NCBI RefSeq assembly: GCF_047663525.1
Contig: NC_092594.1
Location: forward strand, 36,007,001 to 36,071,000
Direction of reading: 5' to 3'
DNA from: Anas platyrhynchos
Lineage: Eukaryota > Chordata > Aves > Anseriformes > Anatidae
DNA length: 64,000 nucleotides
Part shown: positions 1-14,000 of the stretch, in pieces
How the letters are laid out: each line of letters starts with the position of its first letter
How positions within the stretch are numbered: position 1 is the stretch's first letter
Program-made: the position numbers and the translations under genes
Notes under the pieces: generated by a model
Told to the model about the DNA's origin: nothing
The model's input: only the letters and a program-made list of their open reading frames with translations
Databases searched by the model: none

Positions 1-887
1 CTTACTTATTGAAGCCATAATATTGATTGACACTTCTCATTTAAACTAATTCTTAATAAATTCACTTGTAAGGTCTCAGTCTTCCTTGATATTTTCCAAG
101 AATATAAGAAAGGTAGGTTTTCTTTATGATTCAGGAAAGCATAACCCAAAAAGCGTATTGTCCCTGTTTAAATGCCAGTTAACTAACACGTGCTACACGC
201 TCTTACGTTTGACAGGATGTTAAAATTAACACAACAGCTTTCACTAGAAAAACTTTAAAGATTCTAGCCTCTTAATCCTTCCCCATTTTATGGCTGTTAA
301 TATACTGACTGTTTCAGTACAGTGTTGTATTCTCATTTGCTTAGCTGTGAGCACTCAGTATCAAACCTGTTTGATTGTTGCCAAAAATGCATGCTCTATA
401 TGAAGCTGTCCAGGTTTTTTCTTTTGCGTGTGTGCTTACCAGCTTATGGCGCTTGAAACTGCTTCTTGCGCAACCATCCACTGCTGAGCGCACGGCAGTA
501 CTGTGTTAGTGTGCTAGCCAGTGCCATCCTGCTTTTTATTGTTAAGTACAAGCAAGATGGAGAGTAACCTTGACACCAGTACTTTTTTTTTTTTGTATGG
601 CATCCATGGTATCCTTTTTAATAAAAGTACTAGTTTCTCTCCATATCCCATTGTAAGCCTTTACCATGGTTTCAGTTACAAAAATTTATCTTTTTAAGAG
701 GGACTTCTCCTTTAGTGCTTCATAACTTACATACACTAAAGCATCTGTATGCTGTGTAAATTACATTCTAAAATTTCTAAACCCTCAACCTTTTTCATAA
801 ACTAATTTGGTGATATACTGCTGTCTTGCTTTAGTTCTTTCTGGTTGGACAGGTCTCACAGTGGTGATGCTGTTTTATCTATGCTAG
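1..887 (+). other. HOOK1 intron (no exon recognised)
   Basis: This AT-rich sequence precedes the first recognisable HOOK1 exon. The acceptor used by that exon ends at 887 (ATGCTAG). I found no stretch that continues the Hook coiled coil with proper splice sites, so the upstream HOOK1 exons are probably outside the window. A very short exon could have been missed. Confidence 0.7.
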
Positions 888-3800
888 GTGGCTGCCCTTC
901 AGGATGAAAAAAACAGCTTGATGTCAGAAAATGAGATTATGAATGACAGACTAGAGCAATTAGATGACTCTATTGATGATCCAAATACTGTGGTAGCAAA
1001 AAAGTATTTTCATGCACAGTTGCAACTAGAACAACTTCAAGAAGAAAACTTCAGGTATGAAACCATTTTATTTTTCTTTCAAAGAACCCTTGCTTGTCAT
1101 GTCAGATACGTTACAAGATTTTCTGGTACCCCTTAAGGATTTCCCATCTTAATTTCCTTTGCTATAAAAACTTTCTACTACTGTATTAACATAACCTATT
1201 TTAAAGATGGCCTTTACCCTGAAGGAAAAAAAAGCTGTTAATTTGTAATCACAGTATTGTGGCCCTTCGACACTTTTTTAAAAGGTGATGGAAAGCAGAA
1301 ATAAGCACCAACGTGATTTGTGTTTAAAAAAGTCTCCTTAATGCACTGATTTCTTTCACATATTAGTCTTTCTTCTTGTAATTCCTATGAAAAAATATTC
1401 ATATGATTCCTTGAAATATCATATCATAAATTTGCAGTACAGAATTCATTGTGATTTAACAAGTAGACAGTCAAAAGTTTACAGTACCCTTTTTTTACTA
1501 CTCAAATCAATAGGTTTCCCTTTTCTTACTTTAATAGTTCTAGCACTAAATGGGTCATCATGAGCAAAATATGTAATGAATATGGATTCTTAATAGACTT
1601 CCTGTTTTTGATCTGGTAGGCTTGAAGCTGCAAAAGATGATTATCGTGTCCATTGTGAAGATTTAGAAAAACAACTGATTGAACTGCAACACAGAAACAA
1701 CGAACTGACCTCTTTGGCAGAAGAATCTAGGGCACTGAAAGACGAAAATGATATTCTTAGGTATATAATATACACAGATTTCTTTTTTCTTTCTATTTTT
1801 TTCTCCACATTGGCAGGATTTAATGACTAAACATAAGGGTTTGTATTTCAAAAGAATTCTTTACAGCTATTACTTCTGTGGATGGGTCTTACCCAAACAA
1901 GGTCTAAAATAAATGTTCGAAAAAGGCCCCTTGACAAAGCAGGGATGAAATGCAAGCTTTCACACATAACCTCTTCTTAGTATAAGAATTCTTCTGCAAA
2001 GCAGGGTAAAATAAGTACAGATACTGTTCTTCACGTGCAGTGGAAAGTTAAGTTCTGGATGAATTAGGAAATTTTTGTATGAGTGTGAATGTGCATCTTA
2101 TTAAGGAGGACATTTTTACTAAGGAAAACATTTTACGCTGTCAAGAGGCTGACTTTTCTGATGTAGAAAAGTGTATGTGCAGCTAGAACTTTGACATAAC
2201 TTTTGGTATCATGTGGATGGCCAATACACACAAGTCCATAAATGTTGGGGGCACTCTTAGTATTTCCCAACCCTCTGTGTCCAGGCCTGTGTTGCCACAA
2301 ATGCAAGTACCAGCTGCCTCTAGAGAGGGTCCATCCAGTGACTGGATGTGCTGCTGGGTGCACACATTACACGAACTGTTTCAAAGGGTCAGCAAAATAA
2401 AGCAGTAAGATTTAATTCTGCTTTTAAGCATGTTGCATCTGCCTTTGAAAATTGCTTGAATTTGCATGAAAGAAGAATCTGACTCTAGTCTCTCTAGAAG
2501 AAACATACTGTGCTAATTCCTGCTTATTCTTTAAGGGCTACTGCAGACAAAGCAAGTAAGCTGGAATCAACTATTGAGGTATATCGTAAAAAGCTACAGG
2601 ATCTGAATGACTTCCGCAGACAAGTCAAATCTCTGCAGGAAACCAACATGATGTATATGCACAATACAGTCAGTCTGGAAGATGAATTAAAGAAAGCCAA
2701 TGCAGCCCGTGCCCAGTTAGAAACCTACAAAAGACAGGTAGGACTGCATCTATACTTAAGATGTTACTTTTTTTCTTTTGATATTCTTACTTGAGTGCAA
2801 ATATTTTTATTATTTTTGATTGGAAAAAAAATCAACAAAAACAATGACTGGCTTAATCTAACAGGCCGTGGATTTAAATCATTCAAAAAAAAATGTAGTT
2901 GCTTTTCAATTGATGACGATGTCATCAACAAAAATTAATTTAATGGGCCGTGGACTTAACCTGTATTGCCCCCTTAGACCTTTTCTCTGAAAACTCCCTC
3001 ATATTCTGCAGTTTGCTTTAATAAACCGGGAAAGAGAGTCAAGCTAGCAATTTTAACTGTAGCTTCCCTCTCAGTCAACTGTTTGATGATTTGGAGGTTT
3101 TACTTACTTCAACCAAGGTAACTTGTGTTCCTGGGGAGAAGTTGTTCAGCTATTACTGAGATGACATGCATGTAATATTAACTTTCTTCAGGGAAATTTA
3201 CTTTAAACCGTGAAAGTAGCATTTATTTCAACAATAAAACATTTAACTCCTGCAATAATGAAAGGAGCTACCTGAACTTGTTAAATCATTCAAAAAGCTC
3301 ATTACCTCTTAATTAATAACAACAACAGCAACAACAACAACAAAAAAAAAAAACACACCAAAACATGCAAAAGCTTGGAGGATCAGCTGTTTATTTTTGC
3401 TAAACTGGGTATGAATGAAGGTTCTAACATAATTCTTAAAGACAGAATGTTGAAACCCTCATTTGCTGAATGTCTTCTCTTAATAAAAAGGTCCAGGAAC
3501 TTCATAACAAGCTGTCTGAAGAATCAAAAAGAGCTGATAAGCTAGCATTTGAGATGAAACGACTTGAAGAAAAATATGAAGCTTTAATCAAAGAAAAAGA
3601 AGTAAGTGTCTTGAATGAGAGCTTATATGAACATCTAATGAAAATCAGTGCTGTATGTTTCATATTTTTGTTTTATGGATATAGATATATATATATATAT
3701 ACATAGAATGCATGTATAGAATACATAGTACTAGTCCTTATTAATGTTATTTGGTCCTAAAATGTTGCAGTGTGACTTACTTTCATCTCTGTTTTCTTAG

Positions 3801-6800
3801 AGACTGATAGTGCAGTGTGATGCATTAAAAGAGACTAATGAAGAGCTCCGGTATTCACAGATGCAGCAGGATCATCTGACTCAAGCAGGTATTGCTTTAT
3901 ATTCAGAGGCTTTTCTTTGTATGTTAATTATTTCTGTATGTTTGTTCAAACAAACTTCTCATGCAATTTCAGGTGCGTCTCGTGTTAGAAGCCACGATAA
4001 TCTTGCTGCTGAAATTCTGCCGGTAGAATATAGGTAAGACACAAACGTTGAGCCAGTTTTGGGATTTTTATGTGTGGGGCATATTACTAATCATCTCCAT
4101 GTGAGTTCAGTATTTTCAGCAACAACTTTGTCTCCCACTTAGATTTCTCTCCATGATGCTTCTCTAGACTCCCATGTAGCTTTTAATAATTATTTCCCAA
4201 AAACATAACTGATTTGCATTCTTTTTTTTTTTTTTTAAAGTCAGTTTCCTTTATGTAAAGGTTGTCTTGAAAATATCCATTTATGGATTGAAACAATTCT
4301 CATCTTTTGGCTTGCAGACAAAACAAACAAACAATACACAGCAAGTAAGACAGAATAGCGAAGGCTAGCTAATGTTACTGTGAAAGTCTGGCAGAGTAAA
4401 ACATAAAGGCTCAACAAAATTTGAATTTGGAATTATATAATCTAAACCTTTGTCATTTCTCTTAAAAACCTGTTGTATTGTTTGAGAATTTTAAGTTACA
4501 CTTAATCAAAAATTGTATTATTCCCCTGAGTGTATTCCTGAGGGGAACTTATTTTGCTCAATTTAGGCAGAACAGGAATATTACCTCTGATTATTTCCTA
4601 ATCAGCAATGATCTTTTTGTTCCTCTTTTTGTTTCAGAGAAATGTTTATTCGGCTGCAGCATGAAAATAAGATGCTTCTGTTACAACAGGAAGGATCAGA
4701 AAATGAACGTATTATGGAGCTCCAGAATCAGCTGGAGCAAAAGCATCGGACAGTAAATGAACTAGAAACTGAGAAAAGGTAATGGGTGAAACAGCATCCT
4801 AAATGCAGAAAAATGTGGTTTCTGGCCCTTCAGAGTGGTCTTGTGGCTTCCATCTGTAGCGTGGTACTGTGCAGGAAGCCGGTTACTCTTTTTCTTTTCA
4901 ACAATGTGAAGAAAACAGGAAAGGGTAATGAGGCAAAGAAGGAAAGCTTAAATGTGTCTTAAAATTTGGCAGTTCTGTGTCTAGCATGCTATGAAGGAAC
5001 TTGTTGTTTATAGGATGCTCTTAGCTCTGATTTTTGGGAGACCAAGAATGGATATAAACTATTTCTAGAACTGCAAACAAATAATGTTATAATGCAGGGA
5101 TATGGTCTGAATTTCTCTATCACTTAATGAATGCTGAAAGCAGTTTACTAGGATGTGAGTATTTAGGAGCAATTAAGCTTACTTAAACCTTAAAATGATT
5201 CTGGGTCTGTCATTATAAAATGTTTAATAAAGCTGCCAAATGTTTGTTTCAGCAGAAGTTGAAGTCAGACTAAAAGAATTTGAAATCAGTTTCTTTGTGG
5301 CTTAAGTGCTGCTGGGTAAACCCTCTGCAAAATTATCATCTAAGCATGGAGAAGAAAAGTCTTACTGTGCTGTGATCTATTTAAGATAGGTATTAACTGG
5401 CTTTTCTTGGCTTTTCTACCTAAAAGGCTAAATGAGGAGCATATTGGAGAGTTAAAACAGCAGATTGAAGATCTGCAGAAGACTTTGCAGGAGCAGGGAT
5501 CCAAGACAGAAGGAGTAAGTAAATGCTCAGGCTTCTTGACCTTGAATATGTCACACAAGTTTTGTTTAAAATTCTTCAGTATAGCATCACGTCTTGTTTA
5601 GATGTGCCTCTTTTTTGTGGGTGCGTTTAGTTCTGATACATACTAAGAAGGCAAGATTCTGGATAGGTGCTTTTTCTTTTTCTTCTTTTTTTTTCATTGG
5701 TGTAAAATATCTTTATGTTGTAGCAAGAGTAAGCAAACTTGGAAACTGCTTTATTGCTTCGTATCAAAAAAATACACCACCCATTTGTTTTCACTGGAAA
5801 AGAATCATATTTTGTGTAATTCCATTTTTTTCCCCCTTCTTTAAGAAACTAACTCTTCTATGTTTTACTTCTTTAAATCTCTAACTGTAGGATTAAGTGA
5901 TGCTATAATGAGGATAGCTTTAAAGAAAGAAGATACTGAGGTTGCTTTTTGCACCAGACAGATACCATGAATGCAGTTATAGACATGCATAAAAAATGCA
6001 GTCTTTGAAGCTATGTTTGGCTTAGCTAATTTAGGTGTGCTAAGTATTCTAGGCTCATCTGTAAGAACACTTTTAACATTGTGCGGTGTGAAGTATTGAA
6101 ATTAACTGAATTTTAACTTTCTTTCGTAGTCTAGCAACCTGAAGCAGAAATTGGCAGCGCATATGTAAGTATGACACATGCATCCTCAATAACTTAATTA
6201 TGCCAAATAATTTGACTTTTTTAGCACATAAACTGCCTAAATCTTCATACCCATGTCTTGTTTTTTCCAAGTCACTGTCTTGAGAACCCATGCATGTAGT
6301 GAGTTAAGTATTAGCATTCAGGTTTTGTCTATTCCAGTCATGATAATCTTGTTACAGTAATATTCACTTAACCATCTCTTCATTACCAATGGCAGTTTAC
6401 CATTTTGATTCTATAACAGACTGTTAAAACCATCACTCTTGCTGTACTCAAAATGCATTTAATTCCTCTGAAATACGTCTATCCTTCCATCAGATTGTAG
6501 ATCATGCTAAAGAGATGCTAGAAGGGTTTTTTTGGTGTTTTTTTTTCTTCCCCACTATCTTGCTTCTAGCTTTAGGTAATCAAGGTTCAATTTGAAAGTC
6601 AATTTAGTTGCAGGCTTAATCCTCAGTACAGTCTTTCATTTGTAGGGAAAAATTGAGTGAAGTTCATGATGAGTTACAGAAGAAGGAGGCTGCTCTTGCA
6701 GAACTGCAGCCTGATGTCAGTCAGAACCGTAAGTAGTTGTTTTCCCTTCCCCCCTGTTATGTTTCTTCTGAAATGATTCATATATCTACTTGGCTATGGG

Positions 6801-9800
6801 ATACTTGTCGGGATAAGGCTTTTTGCTAGAGTGTAGCTTTAAAACCTGAAACTGGGGGAAAAAAAAAGTGCATAAGGAGGCCTCGTGAGGGCATTGTTTT
6901 GTTGAATGATGCCTTGCAAAATGGGAATTTGGGGTCAGATCTAAGATCTTATGGTTCAGCTGAAACAAAAATAAGAACTTTGAGGGGAAATTATGTAGTA
7001 ACTGAAGTTTGTTTCTTTTTTGGGGGGGAGGGGGAATGTTTTAAGTACCATGTCTATTTTTGTTTTGTATGTCATTGTTAATGATCTCTGTAAACAGCCC
7101 AGAAGATTGGAGAACTGGAAGCAGCCTTGCGAAAAAAAGATGAGGACATGAAAGCAATGGAAGAAAGATATAAAATGTACCTTGAGAAAGCAAGAAATGT
7201 GAGTGGCATATTTCTGAACATATACATTCCTATGAATTGTTGAACACATTGACTTGTCCTGTCCCCTTCCCCTCTAAAATTAATAGCTGCATGTTGCATT
7301 TTTTGGTCAAATTGCTCAGTTGCAATCAGTGTAATGTATGAGAGAACACTGTTCAGCCTGAACCATGAGATGCATTAATGATTCTTCAATAACTTTTAAT
7401 ATCTTATTTCATACTGTATGAAAGCCTAGTTTTCATCCTGGTTACTTCACTAGTTTGGTCTGCTTTTGTATCTCTCCTGTGAGCAAATGAGATGCAAAGC
7501 TGACATGTAACGTATTGGTTTTGCCTTGTACAGGTGATAAAAACCTTAGACCCCAAGCTAAATCCAGCATCAGCAGAAATTATGTCACTCAGAAAACAGA
7601 TAACAGAGAGAGACAAAAAGATTGAAGCATTGGAGGTAAACATTTACGCATATTTAATACTAACTTCTTACGTGTTCTGCTGTCTCAGATATCAGACAAT
7701 CAAATTACTGTTTCTTCATGGTGCAGTGCCCTTCAGTGCTGCATTCAGTTAGGAACTGTGCAGACCATCCAACCTAGAGATTTTTAGCTTAGCTAAATTA
7801 AGATTTTATCGTAGCATGAATCTGTATGGGCACTTTAAGTTTTTTTTATAGTCTTTCTGTGTACACCCGAAACACTAATTTGGGTACTTTTTAAACTCTG
7901 AAAAGCTCTAAGTGAAACTGCACTAGCCTAATGGCTTTGCTTCAATACAGTAACTTGTACAGAAGCGTGGAGTCTGACCTCTTTCAGTAGTAATGTAACT
8001 TAGTTTGTGTGATTGACTAGGTATTAGGGCAATGACTTGTTTAATAGACCCATTGTTAGTGACTTCGTATACTGGAGTGCTTGAAACCAGAAGAGTGTAA
8101 CCCGTTAATGCAGGAAAATTTGCTTGCCTGTGCTTCTCTGAAAGGAATGCTGGCAGTAGTCCAAGGGCGAAGGAAAACTGGGAAATGCTGCATTCAGTTT
8201 TATAGCAGCCCCGATGGGACTGGTTAGAATAGTTATTTCAGCAGGTATGACACTAAACTGGGAGGAGCTGTTGGCTCCCTGGAGAGCAGAGAGGCCTTGC
8301 AGAGATACCTTGACATACTAGAGGGCTGGGCAATCACCAATGACATGAAACTTAACAAGAGAAACTGGATTCTGCACCTGGGACAGGCAGCCCTGGCTGT
8401 ATGTATGGGCCAGGGGATGAGAGGCTAGAGAGCAGCCCTGTGGAAAAGGGTCTGGGGATTTTGTTCAGCGACTTGCACATGAGCCAGCAGTGTGCCCTGG
8501 CAGCCAAAAGGGCCAACTGCACCCGGGGATGCATCAAGCATGGCACTGCTGGCCGGGCGAGGGGACTGTGCTGCTGTGTTCTCTGCTGCTGTGGCCTCAC
8601 CTCAACTGCTGTGTGCAGTTTGGGGTGCTACAGTATAAGGAGGATATAAAAAGACTGTGTCATGTCCAAAGGGCGGCAACAACAATGGTGAGAGAGAGAT
8701 CTGGAGGGCAAGACACATGAGGACACATAGAACAGAAATTCAGGAATACAATAAGAATATTCTGCAGCTAGGGGTACATTCTTGTTTTTGAGTTTTCCTC
8801 ACTTTAAAGTGAGAAGAGACTGCTAATCTGTTTATAGACTTTCTAATACACCCTGTAGTTTTTTCATGTAGTTTTCCCATGTTTTTTCATTTTTCCATGT
8901 ATTTTTTTCCCAGCTTTAAAATAAGTTGCAAATTTGAAGCAGTTAAGCTTAAATAGAAGTTGCATTTCTTGAGGTAGCCTGTAATTTCTGTCATTTAAGG
9001 AAGTATCTTTATTTATATCTGTAAGCCTTCTAGCTGCTTTGCATGTTGAAGCATTTCTGCTGCGTGTGCTTATTTCACTTCGTGGACTGAAGAAAGTTTA
9101 TGCAGATCATTTCTGTGTTTTAATTGATATTCTTCTCTGTCTCATTCCAGACAGAAAACAAAATTGCTAAATTACGTGATTATGAGGAAAAGCTAATTGT
9201 AACTGCGTGGTATAACAAGGTGGGTCAAAAGTTCACTTGCAGGTATCTTATAAATCAGAGAAACACGTTTTGCTAAGTGTGGCAATTAAATCTTGCATCT
9301 CTGTTTTTCTTTTGAAGTTTGCTATAAACTGGTGCTTAGGACAGAAAGCCTGTAACTTATCTACTTGTCTGAAATATCCAGCTTGCAGGTTAGCATGGCC
9401 TCGTGCCTAAAAACATTGAACTAGGAAAAGGAGACAAGTGAGAGAGTTCCAGTTTAAAATGAGATCACACTCTTCGACTTGCTAATCCTGACTGTAGGCC
9501 AGAATGCAAAGTTCAGTGAGTTCCAGCTACAATTTCCAGTACTGTTGAGGTAACTTGGGAAATGCCAGCATCAACATGCTTGACAGCAGCGTAAAGGGAA
9601 AATGATATAACAATCAAATATTCCGTAAAATTATGTTGTTTAATCTTTTCTATTTGTCTTTGGTGCTTTGGAACAGGAGACTTAAAATTTGTCATAGGCC
9701 ATGACTGCCATCGTGATGTACCATTTGTTTTCATAAGTTTACGGAATTTATGAATTTATCGAGCTAAATTCTTGAATGTTCAATAGGCACTTGTTACTGT

Positions 9801-10449
9801 TGAGGTTCTTAGGTGTGAGACCAAGAGAGACCATAGTTCCAAAGGTTTTCATGTTCCTGCTTTAGATGTGCAGTGTCTAGCACAGTGTTTGTGAAGTGAA
9901 GCCAGAGCCATCCTACAGCAGTGTTGTTGCAAAGTGTTTTATAAAGTTAGATTGCTATGAAAGGGACTAGAGAAAGTTTGTTTTCATTTGAATCAAAGCA
10001 CAGAGTTTCATACAGACTGGGGAGGGAAATCAAACAATGAAAGTAAAATTAAATGTCATGCTTAATAAGGGAACAAGTTCACAGTGAACTAAAATTAACA
10101 TTCTGTAATGAATGAATCTTATTTACTTCTGCATTGGTTTATACCTTGCATGGCACCACAAGGCTATATTAGAAATAAAATAAAAGCAATTATTTGTGCA
10201 TATTACATAAACATTAGCTTTGTGTGTGAAAGATGACCCATTTTTCTTCTGTTTTGCTGTAGTGTTAAGTATTATCTAATTCATTTACAGAGCCTAACCC
10301 TCCAGAAACTAGGTATGGAAGCTAGACTTGTTGGCAGTAGTGGAGCCTGCAGAGATGGCCCAGGACGCTCCTTCCTAGCTCAACAACGTCACGTCACCAA
10401 TACCAGAAGGAATCTCACTGTTAAAGTACCAGGTGCAACATCTGATTGA
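888..10449 (+). CDS. HOOK1: HOOK1, C-terminal two thirds (14 exons, 5'-partial)
   Basis: Hook proteins are dimeric adaptors that link dynein-dynactin to cargo and, with FTS (AKTIP) and FHIP, form the FHF complex on endosomes. Exons read from GT-AG junctions with continuous frame: 888-1054, 1620-1760, 2536-2737, 3491-3601, 3801-3888, 3973-4033, 4638-4778, 5427-5514, 6130-6164, 6646-6728, 7098-7198, 7534-7635, 9151-9219, 10291-10449 (TGA at 10447-10449). They sum to 1548 nt, or 515 residues; the family length is about 728. The N-terminal Hook domain therefore lies left of the window. Almost all of the visible protein is heptad-rich coiled coil (for example YFHAQLQLEQLQEENFR and RLEEKYEALIKEKE). 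It ends in the cargo-complex-binding tail, with FLAQQRH, TRRNL and terminal ATSD as in HOOK1 and unlike HOOK3. Exon 6130-6164 is only 35 nt. HOOK1 is convergent with the CYP2J cluster, as in other amniotes. Confidence 0.96.
3683..3702. repeat. (AT)n microsatellite in a HOOK1 intron
   Basis: A short run of alternating A and T (about ten units with one interruption) lies between the exons ending at 3601 and starting at 3801. It is likely length-polymorphic and has no coding role. Confidence 0.8.
8233..8735 (+). mobile_element. Truncated CR1 LINE fragment (3' part of ORF2)
   Basis: This lies in the HOOK1 intron between 7635 and 9151, in the same orientation as the gene. A broken reading frame at about 8400-8520 still resembles the C-terminal part of CR1 reverse-transcriptase ORF2 (GDERLESSP, then QQCALAAKRANC). 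It is followed by DNA matching the usual CR1 end of ORF2 (cctcacctc ... tgtgcagttt, then gtccaaagg). Frameshifts and stops are present, and the octamer-type 3' tail of CR1 is not seen, so the copy is old, truncated at both ends and inactive. CR1 is the dominant LINE of birds and other sauropsids, which supports the taxonomic reading. Confidence 0.9.
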
Positions 10450-13400
10450 ACCACAAGGACCATGAGGGAAACTCACAAGCTTAAGTGTCCTTAAAAGTTT
10501 TATAGCTTCCACTTCAACTACTTGATGAAAGAGGAGGTTATGATGGAGGGCAAATGTGAATTCAACATCAGAACCTAACAAGAAGTGATTAATTTGATCG
10601 GTGGTATCTAGAAGGTAGCACATAGCTTTCCAAGTAGAAGTAGATTTAATAACTGCAGTATGTATTTACAAGCACAACTTAAGATTTATATTTGCCTTCA
10701 GAATATATTGTAAATATAAAATTTGGCACTATATATTTAAAACTATTTAAAGTGTTTGGGCTAGAGAGTCGACTTTTGTAATAGGGAGATGTTATGCAAA
10801 AATGTACTTCAGGAAACTGGCAATATTTGACGTTTTTGCTAGGCTCTTCTGAAAATAAATTTAAAAGATCAGTACCAAGTTTTAAAAATGCTTTTTAAAT
10901 AATATAAAATACAGTTTTAGAAGTAAGAAAATATTTGCATTTATTTAAAAAAAGAAGTCATACTAGTTGACTTGTATAAGAGAAGACAGGCTTTGTCATC
11001 TCAAGTCAGAGGCACAATTACTCAGTCTATTTAAATAACAATTAAGTTTGTGCATATATACACTAAGGAAAGCCTGTCTTTAAGATGTTGAATTCACCAA
11101 AGCTAAATAAGCTGACTTTTTTCCTGTTTAAGAAAAAAAAAATCTATTGTATTAACTCAAGTCTGGGCTATGTTTTAAAAGTCTGGAGTATTGGTACACT
11201 TCATTTATGGGTCGGGGAGAGTGAGAGGCCAGGGCGCAGGTAGTGGTGTGGGTGGGAAGGAAACCTGTGTATTTCCAGCTATTTATACAACCTCTTGAAT
11301 AGAAATTAATTTTCTTCATTTTTAAATGTGGTTTCACTGCAGTTATTCTGAACTAATTGTGCTATGCAGGTAAATGAGAGATTGCTTTGCTAATTGTTGG
11401 CGGCAAAAATTATTTGTTGGCAGGGAGAAGAGTGCATAAACTGTAGTAGTTCCAGTATCTAGATCTAAGAAGATGAAATTGGGATTAATACCTGAAATTT
11501 GGGTGGGGGAAGTTGCTACCTTTCACAAAATTATGTCACTTTATTTACAAAGTGTCTTATTTTTGTTGCAAGCTGTATTTTTAAGAAGTTTGCTAATTCC
11601 ATTCTTCTTTGCAAAGAGGCTAGAACAAACTCCTACCTGTGGTTAAACAAAATAAAATTGCAGCACCCCTTAAATGAATGCACTTAACACTACGTAGTTG
11701 AGGGTGCTGTTCCAGTCCAAAACCTAATGTAATTCTCAACCATATGCATGAGTGAAAGCATATGTCTGTCTGCACCTCTAAGGCCATCTTTTGAGAACTG
11801 GGTTCAGCTTTTCTTTTGCAGAATTTTCTGCTACTTTGAATATGTTTTGAATTGTGAATTCTGCGTAGTCTTGCAGATCGCATGCCCCTCAGTATGGCTT
11901 GCTATTTGATTTCTTCCTTCCCAAGCATCTTAATATTTTTCTTGGGCATTGTATGCAATGCTAGAGAAAAGGGAAGTATTCACTTTTAATACTTAGTAAG
12001 CGTTGCTTCTTAATTGAGGTGATGGCTTACAGTGTTAGATGTTTAGGCATTCTGTGAAAATTTCTCCTTGCAAAACTTACATCTACACGAGGCATTTAAA
12101 AGCCAGACTCGTGAAAGATGGTGGGAACAGAATATTGCAAACGAGCTGTTGTTGGACAGTTATGTCTGTCAGGTTGTGTTCTTCAGGACTCTGCTTTTTT
12201 GGACTACCTCTTGGGTTTTGAAGTCTTTTACTGCTGCAGTGATAGTATTTTTTTTATTATTATTATTAAGATAAAATTGCATATTTAATCTGTTAGTGGT
12301 GTGGGAGCTGGTGGTGAGCAGCAGAACATAAGCATTTTGCTAAGGCTTACTCTCACTTTTCTAAAGCCTAGTACTTTGGTGTGTTCTAGTGAAATGTGAA
12401 ACTGTCACTGATGGTGTTGAATGGGTCTCAGCTTTTGTTCTTTACAGCATGAAAACTTTCATGGACATCCTTCAAGTATCATTTAGTTAATAGGCTTGAT
12501 ACATTCGTTGTTCTCACAGTGGTAGAGCTGTGTCTGTAGTTATATCAGGTGCTGAATAGTGAAAACCTTGGAGCAAATGTCTTTGATGTACGCTTCTCAA
12601 AACTGCAGACCCTGGGACCAAAAATGACCAAGAACCTCCCTATTGTTTAATTAGAAGCTTGTCTTCTGAGTAGGAATGAAAAAACTTAAATACTGAACTA
12701 CTGCTGGGGATAAGCCTTTTTAGGGTGGGGTAGTCCCCAGGATTCTTATTGGGGATGCCAAAAATGAATCAGGTGTTCAGGTATTAGAAAAGATTTTACT
12801 TATTTGGGATTTTTTTGAACTGTTAAAACGTAAAAAACGTAAATGGCTAAATGCAATCTTATTTAGCGTTTCTTTGGGATTTTGAGAACCTGTGGAAGAG
12901 TGGCTATTTTATAGCTGGTTCAACTTGCATTATGTTCTGTGAATGAGGAACTGATCTGCAGAAATAAATATTTGATAAGCCATACTGTTGTATTCACTTC
13001 AGCTCATCTGGGTGTGCAGAAAGGATCGTAATAAATATCCTTTTAATATTAACTTCATTAATGTCAAACACGGCTACTATTGGAGTTGCTGTGTTCTGGC
13101 TAAATTTCATGTGGCACAACAGCAGAACGATGTTAATCTAAGTGCTGTTTGCAGTGTGCACCACTGCTAAGCTCTGGCCATTGCTGGGACAGAGCAAAGA
13201 AAGAGGCTGCTTGGTTCAGCAGCAGGATTAATTTGTGTCCTACCCAGATTTCACAGTTAAGAACAGATTCAAGTGATGAGTTGAAATCATGGAATATTGC
13301 TGAATTTAATCAGCACTATTAGTAATTTTGGTCGTTTTCTGGTAAAACGGGTAATACAGATCCAAAGAAGCAAAAATAAGTTCAGATTGACATATCATTT

Positions 13401-14000
13401 GTTAACTCATAATTTTCTTTATATGAGATTAAGAATAACTGCTATGGAAGAGAAGTATTTTGTAGCAATAATACAAATTCGGGGCTAGTAGGTTCTTCTT
13501 AAGGTGGATCAGGCAGCAGTTTTGAGAAGACTTGGAGCAGCTGTATTGTAGTGGATTAAGAAACAGATAAAAAAAAATTTTCACTGAACTCATTTTTTTT
13601 CCTTCATTAAATATATATGTATATGGGTATTCTATTTTATACAATATAAACTTACTTGGAAATAAGTAATATAAGCAATACCGATGTTTTATTTAAGTAG
13701 CCATAGTTTAGGAAATAGAAAATGAAAACAATTGTTTGAGTTTATAATGTCTAGTAAAATGATTTTCTTAAGACTTCCTTGCTTTTTTCCCCTTTCCCCC
13801 CACTAGTCAAGCTAGAGTTAAGATTTTCTGTGTATCAGTGTCTACATCATCAGTTTAAAACAAATGTAAACACTGTGTTGCATAGAACCTGAAAAGTTGC
13901 ACTAATTTTTAATCTTTTTTGTTTTGTTTCTTTGGAAATAATTCTTTTATATTCACATAAAGATTTTTAAAAGTAATGTATTGGTGTCTTTATTCCAAGC
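10450..14000 (+). other. Probable HOOK1 3' UTR and 3' flank
   Basis: About 3.5 kb of AT-rich DNA without convincing ORFs follows the HOOK1 stop. Sense-strand AATAAA hexamers occur at 10854-10859, 11651-11656, 12963-12968 and 13030-13035, and an ATTAAA at 13606-13611. A CATAAA near 13957 is followed by a T/GT-rich stretch. Base composition becomes clearly GC-richer after about 14.0 kb, which would fit a transcript end there. Which site is used cannot be decided from sequence. Confidence 0.5.

Noticed and set aside
9390..9460. Second possible MIR fragment in the HOOK1 intron
   Set aside because: Only short words (GGCCTCGTG, CATTGAACTAGGA) resemble the family and no core region follows.
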